64,000 nt of DNA from Orychophragmus violaceus. Its lineage: Eukaryota; Streptophyta; Magnoliopsida; Brassicales; Brassicaceae. The notes below the pieces were generated by a model that saw only the letters and a list, made by a program, of their open reading frames with translations, had not been told where the DNA came from and made no database searches. Location of the stretch: NCBI GenBank assembly GCA_030180135.1, contig CM058230.1, positions 17,051,082 through 17,115,081 on the forward strand. The letters run 5' to 3'. Shown in pieces: positions 12,670 to 23,117 of the stretch (the first letter of the stretch is position 1; each line of letters opens with the position of its first letter). The position numbers and the translations under genes are program-made.

Positions 12670-13371
12670 TCAGGTTGCTGGAGATCCCGACAGAGACTGT
12701 GATTGCCTCTGTGCAAGTCTCCTTATCCAAGGTGGAGAGTAAGCTTCATCAGTGTGAGCTCGTCCAAGAAAAGAAGGAGTAAACTGACCTCCAGGATCTG
12801 AAACCAAAGTCTCACTCATCTGCTCTCCATATCCATCCTCAATAGTGAAGGTTTGCCCATCAATCAGCGGTTTACGCAGCATGTCCATTTCAAAGTGCAG
12901 AGGCTCATCTCCCAGATGGAGATCAATCAAATTGTGCCTCACATCAATCACTGCTCCATCTGTGGCTAAGAATGGTCTTCCCAGTATCAAAGCATCATCA
13001 TGCTCACTCTCGTACTTAAGCACCAAGAAGTCTGTCGGAACCAAGTAGTTCCCAACTCTTACTGGGACGTCCTCAAGAACTCCTTCCGGAATCCTTATTG
13101 ACTGATCAGCTAGGACAAAAGAGGTCCTAGTGGGTAAAAAATCCATCATTCCCAGCTTCTCTACCACAGAGTATGGCATGAGACTTCCAGCAGCTCCTAA
13201 GTCACACAGAGAGCGCTTGAAACCATCCTCAAAAATAGAACAAGTTAGCACAAATATTCCAGGATCAGAAAGCTTCTTAGGAATCCGAGTTAATAGCACA
13301 TCACTTATCTGTTGAGGAACCATTATAACCCAATCCTTCAGCATCTCGTCCATTGGCAGCATCTTCTCCAA
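12670..13371 (-). pseudogene. retropepsin-like aspartic protease part of a gag-pro polyprotein
   Basis: Residues GFKRSLCDLGAAGSLMPYSV hold the aspartic-protease active-site pattern D-L-G-A, followed by DALILGRPFLATDGAVIDV, the typical second strand motif. The frame is the same as that of gag, separated only by a TAA codon at 13372-13374. Derivative 2 has TAC (Tyr) at this position (CVQRYLGKMLP against CVQR-stop-LEKMLP). So gag and protease were one polyprotein, cut here by a nonsense change. A start at the Met three residues after the stop is possible but not likely to be natural. Confidence 0.8.
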
Positions 13372-15303
13372 TTACCTTTGCACACAAGGGTGATAAGGTG
13401 GATCATCCGACTGTGGAATTTCTTCCAACTTCTCTTCCATCTCTCCTAACTGTCTGACCTCATCAATCTCCTGTTGAGTTATCTCAGACACTCCAGGGAA
13501 TAAATGATTAAGCTCTTGATCTGCCTCTCCATCAATGCCATAAAAATCATGTGAATCTGTCTGTCCACGACATGCAACGATCGACGCTAGAGGTGCATCG
13601 ATCGATGCAGATAAGTTTTCACATATTTCACCCGAGAGATTTTCCTCAAATTCAGAATTTTCAGCCTCTTCCACTAGTTCAGATGTATTTATCTCAAATC
13701 TTTCACCTAGGTGTGATCCATCATCAATGTACACTGACCAGGCCTTAATGTGGGTGTCTACGACACTCTTTCCCTTAATAGAGCTTGAAGTTTGGCTCAC
13801 CTGAGTGTCCAATTGCTTCACATGAGTACTTAGAGACTCAAACTTCCCATTGAGATCTTCATAAACAGCATCTAACTTCCTGTTGCAGTCCACAACAATC
13901 TTAGTCTGTCCTTCCAGCAGCTGCTCCATCATACTCTCCATCTTGCTCTCATGAGCATTAGCAACATGAGGTGCTTGGTAAGAGGAAGATCCATAAGTCC
14001 TCTGATTACCTTGTTGAAAAGGCTTCTGGAAACCAACATTCTGTCCAAAGCCAGAAGGGTTTTGATTGCTTGTGAAAGCACTCTTCTGTCCACTGAAGAA
14101 TATATTACCTTGTTGTCCTCCAAAACTGTTTCCTTGGAAACCAGATCCTCCAATATAGTTCACATCCTCTTCCTGACCTTCTTCTTCAGTATTGATCACT
14201 TCAACATCTTGAGCAAAATGGACAGCTTTCTTCCCAGCTAGAAGATTGCAAACAGTGTACAACTTACTCCTAATATCAGCAATCTCCAGGTTCTCTATCT
14301 TCCCACCAGACTCTTTCCTTCTCCTATCAGTAGTCTTGCAGCTATTACTGCTTACTAAGTTATCTATCAGTTGCTTAGCTTGTTCAGGAGTCCTAGTGTT
14401 GAAATTTGGATTGCTGGAATTATCCAACGCGGTCTGGTAAGGGAGATCTATACCTCTAAAGAAAATGCCCAGCAATGTTACCTCAGTGAATCCATGATGC
14501 AGGCAGTCACGTTGGTACTTCTTAAATCTCATCCAGGCAGTCTTAAGAGGCTCTATAGGACCTTGGGAGAAAGTGAGAATGTCCTGTCTCGACTGATCAG
14601 AGCGAGCATCATCATATAAGTGTCTCAGAAACTCACTCTTAACAGCATCCCAAGTAGTAAACTTCCCTGGTGGAAGTTGTTTCAGCCAGGCAGCAGCATC
14701 TCCAGTGAGAGAGTATGGGAAAAGTTTGAGAAACAGATAGTCATAGTTCACTCCATCATACTTCATCCCAGTGACTATGTCCTCAAACTCATCTATATGA
14801 TCCATTGGCTGCTCATTAGGGAAACCATGGAAGGCATTCTGCCTTAGAAGAGAGTAGTAGATGGTCTTGATCTCGAAATCATTCCTCTCAAAACCAGGAG
14901 GCACAAGAGCTGACCGGTTGGCATGAAACTCATTCGGACGGTTATAGTCAGCTAAGGTCCTCTCATTAGCAACAGGAGTATTAACTATTCGCCTCTCCTC
15001 TTGGCCTTGGCCTTGTCCTTGGCCTTGGCCTTGGCCTTGCTCTTGTTCAGGCTCAGGGATCACATTCCCTTCGGCATCAATCAGTTGCCCAGCAGCATTA
15101 TACGGATTGTTTTGTCGGTCCCTCAGGGTACCTTGAGCATCGGGCATTATAATTAGACGTTCTTGAACCATCCTTGCTCTTTGAACTTTCTTGTTAGTCC
15201 TCTCTAGTCTAGCAAGCTCTTCAAGTTGGAGATTAACGAGATTAGTATTCGGATTACTTCTGGTATCACGCGTCTGCATAAACCGTCTGTAATCGCAGTG
15301 CAA
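13372..15303 (-). CDS. gag: Athila-type Gag protein
   Basis: A 643-residue frame starting about 195 bp after the primer-binding site. The Retrotrans_gag domain lies around residues 170-310 (AAAWLKQLPPGKFTTWDAVK, FKKYQRDCLHHGF, FFRGIDLPYQTALDNSS). An N-terminal Gln-Gly run (EQGQGQGQGQ) comes from a short repeat at 15000-15050. The region around residues 385-440 is rich in Gly, Gln and Phe; I see no CCHC zinc knuckle. It would form the virus-like particle. The C-terminal part encodes SASIDAPLASIVACRGQ, which is simply two CGATCG palindrome motifs read as protein. It ends at the TAA that splits the original gag-pro frame. Confidence 0.88.
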   Translation of the reverse strand: MHCDYRRFMQTRDTRSNPNTNLVNLQLEELARLERTNKKVQRARMVQERLIIMPDAQGTLRDRQNNPYNAAGQLIDAEGNVIPEPEQEQGQGQGQGQGQGQEERRIVNTPVANERTLADYNRPNEFHANRSALVPPGFERNDFEIKTIYYSLLRQNAFHGFPNEQPMDHIDEFEDIVTGMKYDGVNYDYLFLKLFPYSLTGDAAAWLKQLPPGKFTTWDAVKSEFLRHLYDDARSDQSRQDILTFSQGPIEPLKTAWMRFKKYQRDCLHHGFTEVTLLGIFFRGIDLPYQTALDNSSNPNFNTRTPEQAKQLIDNLVSSNSCKTTDRRRKESGGKIENLEIADIRSKLYTVCNLLAGKKAVHFAQDVEVINTEEEGQEEDVNYIGGSGFQGNSFGGQQGNIFFSGQKSAFTSNQNPSGFGQNVGFQKPFQQGNQRTYGSSSYQAPHVANAHESKMESMMEQLLEGQTKIVVDCNRKLDAVYEDLNGKFESLSTHVKQLDTQVSQTSSSIKGKSVVDTHIKAWSVYIDDGSHLGERFEINTSELVEEAENSEFEENLSGEICENLSASIDAPLASIVACRGQTDSHDFYGIDGEADQELNHLFPGVSEITQQEIDEVRQLGEMEEKLEEIPQSDDPPYHPCVQR

Positions 15304-15392
15304 CGATCGATGCTAAGAGTGCAACGATCGACTCAACTCCAGTCGCTTAGTGACGATCGACAAAAGAGGCAATGATCGATGCTAGGCGATTG
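15297..15392. repeat. cluster of CGATCG-centred motifs upstream of gag
   Basis: Four copies in about 95 bp (gcaacgatcgatgc, gcaacgatcgac, gacgatcgac, gcaatgatcgatgc). The same cluster lies at the same place in derivative 2 (40803-40893). Confidence 0.85.
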
Positions 15393-15497
15393 TTAAACCT
15401 GCGACAGAGAAGAAACAGAAAAATCAGTAACCAAAAACAAAAAATAAAAATCCTAGTAAAAACCCTAAGTTCGAATCTATCGAAGACTCCAAAGAGT

Positions 15498-15514
15498 CCC
15501 CGACAATGGCGCCA
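15498..15514 (-). other. primer-binding site (Asp-tRNA type)
   Basis: Minus strand TGGCGCCATTGTCGGGG, six bases inside the 5' LTR. Derivative 2 has TGGCGCCGTTGCCGGGG at the same place. This is the usual PBS of Athila elements. Confidence 0.9.
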
Positions 15515-15520
15515 AAAACT

Positions 15521-16715
15521 TGATAGGTCTAGTTTTAATCCCTATACTAACTGCAAGTGCACAGTGTGTGAGTGTAGTACTTAGGGTATCGAATCCACAA
15601 GGACTCTGGGCAACGATAGATTTAGAACAGTCAAGTGAAAACTAGGAGAAAGCAAATGTAGTGAGAAACTAAAAACAATGCAGGAAAGTAAACCAGTAGC
15701 AAGGTTTTTTGTAAGCAATTAACTAAAAGCGCTAAGTCTAGGGAGTTCTCAGGAAATCAGACAAGCAGATAAATCATTCAGTCATGATCAAATTAAGTAC
15801 CGTTCTAAAACTCAAACACAAATATAGAATTAACCAACTTTCGTTGTGAGAATTCTCTAAGCCTAATTGCAGAAATCCAAATGTTTTTGTAATTCCTAAC
15901 AGATTAAACCAGCTTTAAGATTAAGTTCGATATGTTCACAATTCAATTAAACCAAATTTATTTGCGAGTAATTCAATTGCTCAACCTAAATAGTTCAGAT
16001 TCTAAACCGCACTTCCGTGTCAATTTAACAACCTAAGATCTAGATTCTAAGTGATCAGGTTAGAAACTAGTGTTAAGCACAATTTAGATCGAAGAACAAT
16101 TATGATATGAATCCTTAACTGGATTAATTAAATCTAGCAAGTCATAAAATACTTAATGAGAATCCCTAAACCTAACTATGAATCTACTCAGATATAGAAT
16201 ATGAAAACATAATCAATGAAATAATAGATTGCATAAAAGAGAATATAAAAGTAAAGGGGTTCGAAATCTTCTCCAAAAAGCACAAAGCAGTACAGGATTA
16301 GATCAGCCCCAAGCTCTAAAAACTCTATGCTCTAAGTATGAAAGCATATCTAAAAATTGATGTAAAAACCTAATTATATAAGCTAATCACGTCTTTGGGC
16401 TTCTTTGTAATTATCAGGAACTTTTGGGCAAGACTGCAATATCTTCATTCTTCATTAACCGCCGAGTTTGGCCCATCTCGCTTGTGTGTTGATCGATGCA
16501 CATAGTGCGTCGATCGATGCACTACTCTGTTTCAGACAGTGAGCTCTATCTCTCGGGTCAAAGCACCAAAATGCTCCAAAAGCTCCAATAACTCCAATTC
16601 CGCTCCAAACGTGCTAGTACCTAATAACACCTGTAAAAGACTCTAAAGAAACACTAAAAGACTCTAAAACACACTTATATCATGGTCTAAAACCGGTAAA
16701 AACCATGATATATCA
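15521..16715 (-). repeat. 5' LTR of Athila derivative 1
   Basis: 1195 bp. On the minus strand a TATA-like gcttatataatt occurs around 16373-16384, a candidate core promoter. A pair of cgatcgatgca motifs lies at 16486-16523. It is followed by the GTAGC duplication at 16716-16720. Confidence 0.95.
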
Positions 16716-17145
16716 GTAGCATGTTGAAATCTCCAACGGGATCAGGGATTTGATCTTCTGGAACTTGAATATCAGGATAACCACTCTATGCTCCATCTTC
16801 CGCCACATGATGACTTGTAGAAGCTTCGCCATCGTACTGAAAATTTTCTCCATGTTGCGTCCACACATAATAACTATCCGTAAATCCCTTACTCATTAAG
16901 TGATTCCTCACAGTCTCATAATCGCTTCGCTTCTGGTTCTTCCATCTCTTACACGGACAATACAAAATTCCGCTCTCTAGATAAGAAGGTTGGCTACAAG
17001 CAAAATAAAAAAAAATGTTTAAACCCTCGCTAAATTTTCTAGGCACACTTTTATCGGAACGCTTTACACGTTTATACAGCCACTCTCTCGATTTGAAAAA
17101 ATCAGACATTTTGTAATGTTTATATTGATTTTTGATATCTCTCAA
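16716..17145 (-). pseudogene. TNP2 transposase of CACTA-1, N-terminal (Transposase-associated) part
   Basis: Starts at the ATG at 17107-17105 or an upstream one (MSDFFKSREWLYKRVKRSDK) and runs into the Athila insertion. The Transposase-associated domain shows the zinc-binding pattern YCPCKRWKNQKR, with the second Cys of the second pair replaced by Trp. This is followed by VRNHLMSKGF and YYVWTQHGE. It is directly comparable with 18524-18830 in CACTA-2. The rest of the gene lies at 4351-7769. Confidence 0.85.
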
Positions 17146-17159
17146 TGGTTGAGTTCATA

Positions 17160-17708
17160 CGTAATTTATAGATTCCATCAGCCACGGATAGCCACGAAAA
17201 ATTATGTGGCTATAAATAATATATTCCCCTCCCATCACTTTGGTCTAAAGCCAAATCATGTTGTCAGTTGAACAAATGCGATCTTTCAATCATGTATAAT
17301 ATCGACATAGCCACGGATAGCCACGAAATATTTCGTGGCTATAGAAACTTGCCACGGATAGCCACGACACTATTTGTGGGTATATTTATGAGCTACGGAT
17401 AGCCACAAAACGTTTTGTGGCTATACATTTAACCACGGATTTCCACGAATAAATTCGTGGCTAAGTTAATAAATTATTTCCGACATGGAACTGACCACAA
17501 CCCATGCCTGATTGACATGTCAACTCGTGAGTAGCTGATGTGACTAAAGGCACAAGCCACAGATAGCCACGAAATGTTTCGTGGCTATGTAGATATTTCA
17601 CTTAGCCACGGGCCACAAATAACCGCGAAATGTGTTCATGGCAAAGTATCCACAAACACTTTCGTGGCTATTCGTAGCTAAGTATATCCACAACATATTT
17701 GTGGCTAT
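17160..17708 (-). repeat. 5' subterminal repeats of CACTA-1 (inner part)
   Basis: Many direct and inverted copies of the motif agccacgaa / ttcgtggct, mostly as agccacggatagccacga. They continue on the other side of CACTA-2 at 26626-26848. In En/Spm such motifs bind the TNPA-type protein. Confidence 0.85.
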
Positions 17709-18420
17709 CACTACAAGAAAATCTGTGTTTAGCCACGAACGAGCCACGACTGACTTTCGTAGCTAGGTCGTAGATATTCGTGGCTATATAGCCACGAATT
17801 GTGTATCGTAGCTATTCGTGGAAACGTAGCGACGAATAGCTACGAGATAGTTCGTGGATACACTTTGCCACGAATAACCACGACAGAGTCCGTGGCTGCT
17901 TTTCCACGAACTATTTCGCAGCTTTTCATAGAAAATTAGCCACGAATAGCGACGAGATTGGTTGTGGAAACATTTTGCCACGAATAGCGACGAAGCTTTC
18001 GTGGAAACTTATAGCCACGGCCATTTTCGTGGCTAGTCGTGGCAAAGTTGATATGATAATGGCGCGAACTCACGGGTGTAATAGTCTGATAACATCAGGC
18101 TTTATGTCATGACAGGCTTTATGTCACATTCTGTCTCATAGCCACAACTAGCCACGACTCAGGACGTGGCTACCATCTTAGCGACGAATAACCACGAATC
18201 TGTTCGTGTCGATTCGTGGTTACGAATATAGCCACGAAAATGTCATGACTATTCGTGGCTAGTCGCGGCTACCCAACAAATAAAAAACGTTTCCAACTCT
18301 CAACCGGTTTCTATCCCATCATTCACAAGGCTAATAACTGTGGATGAGTCAGAGAATATATTCTCTCCATAGCCACGACTTGTTTGTGGCTATCCGTGGC
18401 TCAGTCACCTTATAAAACTT
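17709..18420 (+). repeat. left terminal and subterminal repeats of CACTA-2
   Basis: After the CACTA terminus come dozens of agccacgaa/ttcgtggct motifs in both orientations, up to about 100 bp before the TNP2 start. Confidence 0.9.
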
Positions 18421-18523
18421 CAACCGAGAAAGAATTGAAAGTATCAAAGAAAAATTTAAATACATCTATTTCCTTGTGACAAAAAAAATCTCTTTTCCAA
18501 AAAAAAAAACGAAATAATAGAAA

Positions 18524-21429
18524 ATGTCAGAGTTTTTCGAATCGAGGGAGTGGATGTATAAACGTCGAAAACGTCTTGATAAAAGTGTGTCTGCAAAATT
18601 TAGTGAGGGGTTAAACACTTTTATTTCTTTTGCTTGTAGTCAGGCTTCGTATCTTGAGACTGGAGTCCGTGCAAAAGGTGCAAGAATCAAAAGCCCCACA
18701 ATGTTAATACCGGGACGACTCACCTTATGATGAAAGGATTTATGGAAAATTATTATGTGTGGACGCAACACGGAGAAAATTGCTATTACGCTGGTGAAGC
18801 TTCAACAAGTCATCCCGTCACGGAGAAAGAGGAAGAAGCGTGGACTGGATATCCTGATACCGCAGCTCCAATCGATCAGCTCCATGATCCCCCTGGACAT
18901 TTGAACATGTTACCCGAAGGTGGCGAAGCTTTTCAGGAACCAATCTACGAGGAGTATCATGATCCCGTTCAACAAGCGTTAGAAGATGCCAATCAACCTT
19001 TATACGATGGATGTGCCGATGGAATTTCGCAATTGTATCTGACGTCGAAGCAAATGACTTAGAAGACAAATTACAATATCCCGGAGGAATGCTTGGATAA
19101 TATCGCACAAACATTTAATTATGTCCTTCCATCGCCTAATACTGCGCCTAAGTCGTACTACGAGACAAAGAAGCTGACGAAATCTCTTGGGTTGCCGTGT
19201 CACAAGATTGATGTATGCGAAGAGAACTGTATGCTTTTTTGGAAAGGAGAAGATAGTGAGTTGTCGCACTGTCGGTTTTGTGGAAAAGATCGGTATGAGC
19301 CTATAGTGGGTCGGTCGGGGAAAAAGATACCAAAACAACGGATGTTTTATCTTCCACTAGGAGATCGGTTGAAGCGGTTGTATCAATCAAATACGACGGC
19401 TTCACAAATGAGATGGCATGCTGAACATGTGTCTCCTGAAGGGGAAATGCACCATCCGTCAAATGGAAAGGCATGGAAGCATTTTCAAGAGGTATATCCT
19501 TCATTTGCTTCTGAGAGTCGAAATGTCTATCTAGGTTTATCAACTGATGGATTTAATCCAATTGGTATGAACGGACAATCATATTCTGTTTGGCCTGTCA
19601 TAGTAACACCATACAATTTACCCCCCGGGATGTGCATGAAAAGGGAATATTTTTTCCTTTCCATATTAGTACCCGGTCCAAAGCATCCCAAAAAAAGCTT
19701 GGATATCTATCTACAACCGCTGATTGAAGAATTAAAAGATCTTTGGAATGAAGGCGTGCAGGCTTACGATGTCTCACGAAAAGAAACATTCACCATGCTA
19801 GCAGCCTTGATGTGGACAATTAGCGACTTTCCAGCATACGGTATGCTATTTGGATGGATGACACATGGGAGGTTGGCGTGTCCGTATTGTATGGATGAGA
19901 AAAAATCGTTTTGGTTGCCAAACGGGAGGAAACATAGCTGGTTCGATTGTCACAGAAGGTTTTTGCCCCATGAGCATCCTTATAGACGGAATGTAAGAGC
20001 TTTCCTAAAAGGCAAGGCAGTCCGTGATGATCCTCCGCCATGGCTTAACGGGGAAGAAATCTTGCATGAAAGGATGAACAACATCAACGGACTACATAAG
20101 ACAGTCATTTGCGGTGGCAACGGACATAACAACCCATCTCGAACAATCGAATCGTATGGTGTGCACCACAATTGGGTGAAGAAAAGTATCTTCTGGGAGT
20201 TATCGTATTGGGAACAACTTCTTCTTCGGCACAACCTTGACTTTATGCACATTGAGAAGAATTTCTTCGACAATCTCATCAACACAATCCTAAATGTTCC
20301 TGGCAAGACGAAGGATAGCGTAAAATCAAGGTTGGACCTTGCTTCATTATGCAGAAGACCTGACTTAGAAGTTATTCCAGATGGAAACGTGCCTATTCCT
20401 ATCTTTAGATTGTCGAAAGAAGGCAAAGGCAAATTCCTTAGATGGTTGAAGGAAGACATCAAATTTCCAGACGGGTATGTATCAAAATTTTCACATTGTG
20501 TTAACATCGAAAATGGGAATATTTCAGGTCTAAAAAGTCATGACTGTCATGTCATAATGCAACGACTACTCCCATTTGCATTTTCAGAACTACTCCCGAC
20601 CGCCGTTCATACGGCTATTTCAGGTAAAATAGCTGATAGAATATATGTATATTTTGATATGGAAATATATTTACATGTATATAATTCCTTGATGTTTTAC
20701 GTAGATATTGCACTTTTTCCGAGATATATCTACCAAAGTCCTACGGACCGAAGACGTTGCAATTTTGAAAGAAAATATTGTTGTGAGGTTGTGCAATTTA
20801 GAAAGAATCTTCCCACCGGCATTCTTCGATGTGATGGAACATTTACCGGTGCATCTTCCAGATGAAGCTGATTTAGGAGGTCCGGTCTAATACAGGTGGA
20901 TGTATCCTTTTGAACGATACATGTATCACTTGAAGAAAAAGGTTAAGAACAAAGCACGAATTGGAGGATCGATAGTAGCTCAGTGTGTCATCGAAGAAAT
21001 CTCCCATGTGGCATCTAATTATATTACTCCTCCAGAGGATTCCGCAGAAGATGTCCATGAAATTCGATTCATTTACAATTATCCAGATCTTCCTATCATG
21101 TTTCAACAAGTGGGACGAATCGGCGGAAGATTAACAACAAGATGGCTAGATGATGAAGATCATAAAGTGCTTCAGACTTTTTTACTCCTCAATTGTCAGG
21201 CGTTTGAACCATACGAAAGGTTTGTTTTTAATTTATAACTTTAAAATAAACATTTTGTTAAATATATATAATCTATTTACTAATCTATATGCAGGATGTA
21301 TGAAGAAGAGATAAGGAATGATATGCCAGATATTTCTCCAAACGCATTAACGCGACTTAAAGATGCCAATTTTTCAACCTGGTGCAAACAATACGTAAGA
21401 ATTATAACTTAAATAAAAAAATATAACCA

Positions 21430-21465
<36 letters not shown>

Positions 21466-22185
21466 TTGTCATTTACAAAAAAATTGAAATATGTGCAGGT
21501 TAATGATGCAAGCATCTTGTTTGAATTTCCGTTGTGGTTTCTAGAATTTGTGCAAGGACCAATGCATAAAATCACTTCATGGCCCATGTATTTCTCGAGA
21601 GGATATCATTACCAAACTCAGAACCATGGGCAAAATAGGAAGACTATGAATTATGGTGTTGCCGTTCATGGAACCACTGAATTTGAGTATTTTGGGTTGA
21701 TTGATGAAATATTCATGATTGAGTATAGTGGTGCTGTGGGGTTAAAGCTCATGATTTTCAAATTCCAATGGTTCAACACTACTCGAGGAATACGAAAACA
21801 TCCTTCAGGCATTGTCGACGTTTGCCCCCAATTGCATTACGAGAAGTACTATCCTTTCATATTACCGGAGCAATGCGATCAAGTTTGTTATATTCCTTAT
21901 CCACGAATACGGCCAACCAGAGAGGAATGGTGGGCAACAACGAGGGTAATGCCGAGAGGATACACTCAAACACAGGAAGTGGCCCAAATTGTAGTACAGA
22001 ACGACTACGTTGATCAAGAGATATAAGATACTGCTATACTACGAGTGGAAGCTCATGCGGTTCAAGATGCTTTTGATTATGATCCTACACTGGCCACAAA
22101 TCCCAATGACGAGTATGATTCCGAAAATGAGACGGACGATCAATATAGTGAATATTCTGATTCGGATTCATGTTCGGACGATTAA
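18524..22185 (+). pseudogene. TNP2-type CACTA transposase of CACTA-2
   Basis: Domains in order: Transposase-associated N-terminus (MSEFFESREWMYKRRKRLDK), the Transposase_21 core from about 18990 to 20620 (LGLPCHKIDVCEENCMLFWK, MLAALMWTISDFPAYGMLFG, LLRHNLDFMHIEKNFFDNLI), DUF4218 (20708-21230) and DUF4216 (21640-21910), then an acidic tail ending at 22185. Introns: 20623-20704, about 21229-21296 and 21395-21498. Breaks: a frameshift with small deletion near 18665 within the CPCKRC zinc motif, TAG at 19060-19062, a 2-base deletion near 20715 (compared with CACTA-1), TAA at 20888-20890 (CAA in the relatives) and TAA at 22024-22026. Most of the protein remains readable, so the decay is recent. 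Confidence 0.9.
21431..21462. repeat. (TA)n microsatellite in a TNP2 intron
   Basis: About 16 uninterrupted TA units inside the intron 21395-21498. Confidence 0.9.
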
Positions 22186-22394
22186 TTGTATTTGTGTATT
22201 TTTATGTTCTTAATAAAATTTAGTGTGTTGTTTTTACAAGAGTTTGAAATTTTTTTAAATTGTCATCAACATTATAAATCAAACATAAATATTTATAAGT
22301 TTTTATTTCAAATTTGTGTGAATCATAAATTTTTTTAATCAACAATAACACATTAAGTTTTAAAAAAAAAATCTAACTTGTTAAAATCATACAA

Positions 22395-22640
22395 AACTCA
22401 AATATTCGTATAGCCACGAACTGAGTCGTGGCTATCCGTGGCTAAATTTCAATTACCCACGGATAGCCACGACTCAGTTCGTGGCTATATAAATATTTAG
22501 TTTCGCGGTTTGGTAAAAATGATTTCGCGGTTTAATTGTGATTTCGCGGTATAACAAATATAGTTTCGCGGTCAAATAATTTAATATAGCCACGAATGGC
22601 CTTGACCTTGTCGTGGCTATGTTATTTTGGGTTTCGCGGG
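22395..22640. repeat. internal cluster of subterminal-type motifs upstream of the Transposase_24 gene
   Basis: Inverted copies of agccacgaactgagtcgtggct, a run of gatttcgcggt repeats, and agccacgaatggcc...cgtggct lie between the two genes. This is the same motif that fills the subterminal regions, placed in the promoter area of the second gene. It may let the element's own binding protein act on that gene (inference). Confidence 0.8.
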
Positions 22641-23117
22641 CCAATTTTGGCCCAGAGAATTGATATTTCGTTCAGGTTTTCGGCCCATATTAGGCCTACC
22701 TATATATCCCTAAATCTACTCCGGAAACCCTAATTCTCTTTTGCACCGCCTCTTTCTCGATCGAACCCTCTCTCTCTCTCTCCGACTCTTGCTCTCTCGA
22801 TCTCTCTTTCTCGATCGATCTCCGGTGGCTTGCTCTCTCTTTCTCTCTCGATTCTCTCCCAAACTCCGTCTCGATCTCTCTTTCTCTCTCGGACATCACC
22901 GCATCTCAATCGATCTACGTTGACCGTCTCGATCTCTCTATCTCTCTCGATCCTCATCACCGCCTCGATCTCTCTCGCTTGCAACTCCTATCTCGACATG
23001 GTAAGGATGAAAAACATTTGTAGTCTAAATCATTTTGATTGCATGCATATTAGGATTTTGATTTTGGGATTTTCCCTTCTCGGTTTTGCTAATATACTCT
23101 TTTGTTTTTGCATGCAG

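Larger units (their letters stand above)
7770..16715 (-). mobile_element. Athila-derived LTR retrotransposon 1, complete but lacking polymerase
   Basis: Two LTRs (7770-8955 and 15521-16715) start TGATAG and end ATATCA. A 5-bp target duplication GTAGC flanks them (7765-7769 and 16716-16720). The primer-binding site on the minus strand (15498-15514) reads TGGCGCCATTGTCGGGG, the Asp-tRNA type used by Athila elements. A purine tract AAGTGTGGGGGAGT adjoins the other LTR. The coding order is gag, aspartic protease, then ATHILA ORF-1. Reverse transcriptase, RNase H and integrase are absent. The LTRs differ by a few percent by eye. The element sits inside the TNP2 gene of CACTA-1. Confidence 0.93.

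Noticed and set aside
17160..18420. Regular short repeats with spacers that superficially resemble a CRISPR array
   Set aside because: Eukaryotic DNA, units irregular and in both orientations, bounded by a CACTA terminus: subterminal transposon repeats.
22696..22984. Glu/Arg-rich frames on the minus strand
   Set aside because: Antisense reading of a tctctctcgat leader repeat upstream of the Transposase_24 gene.
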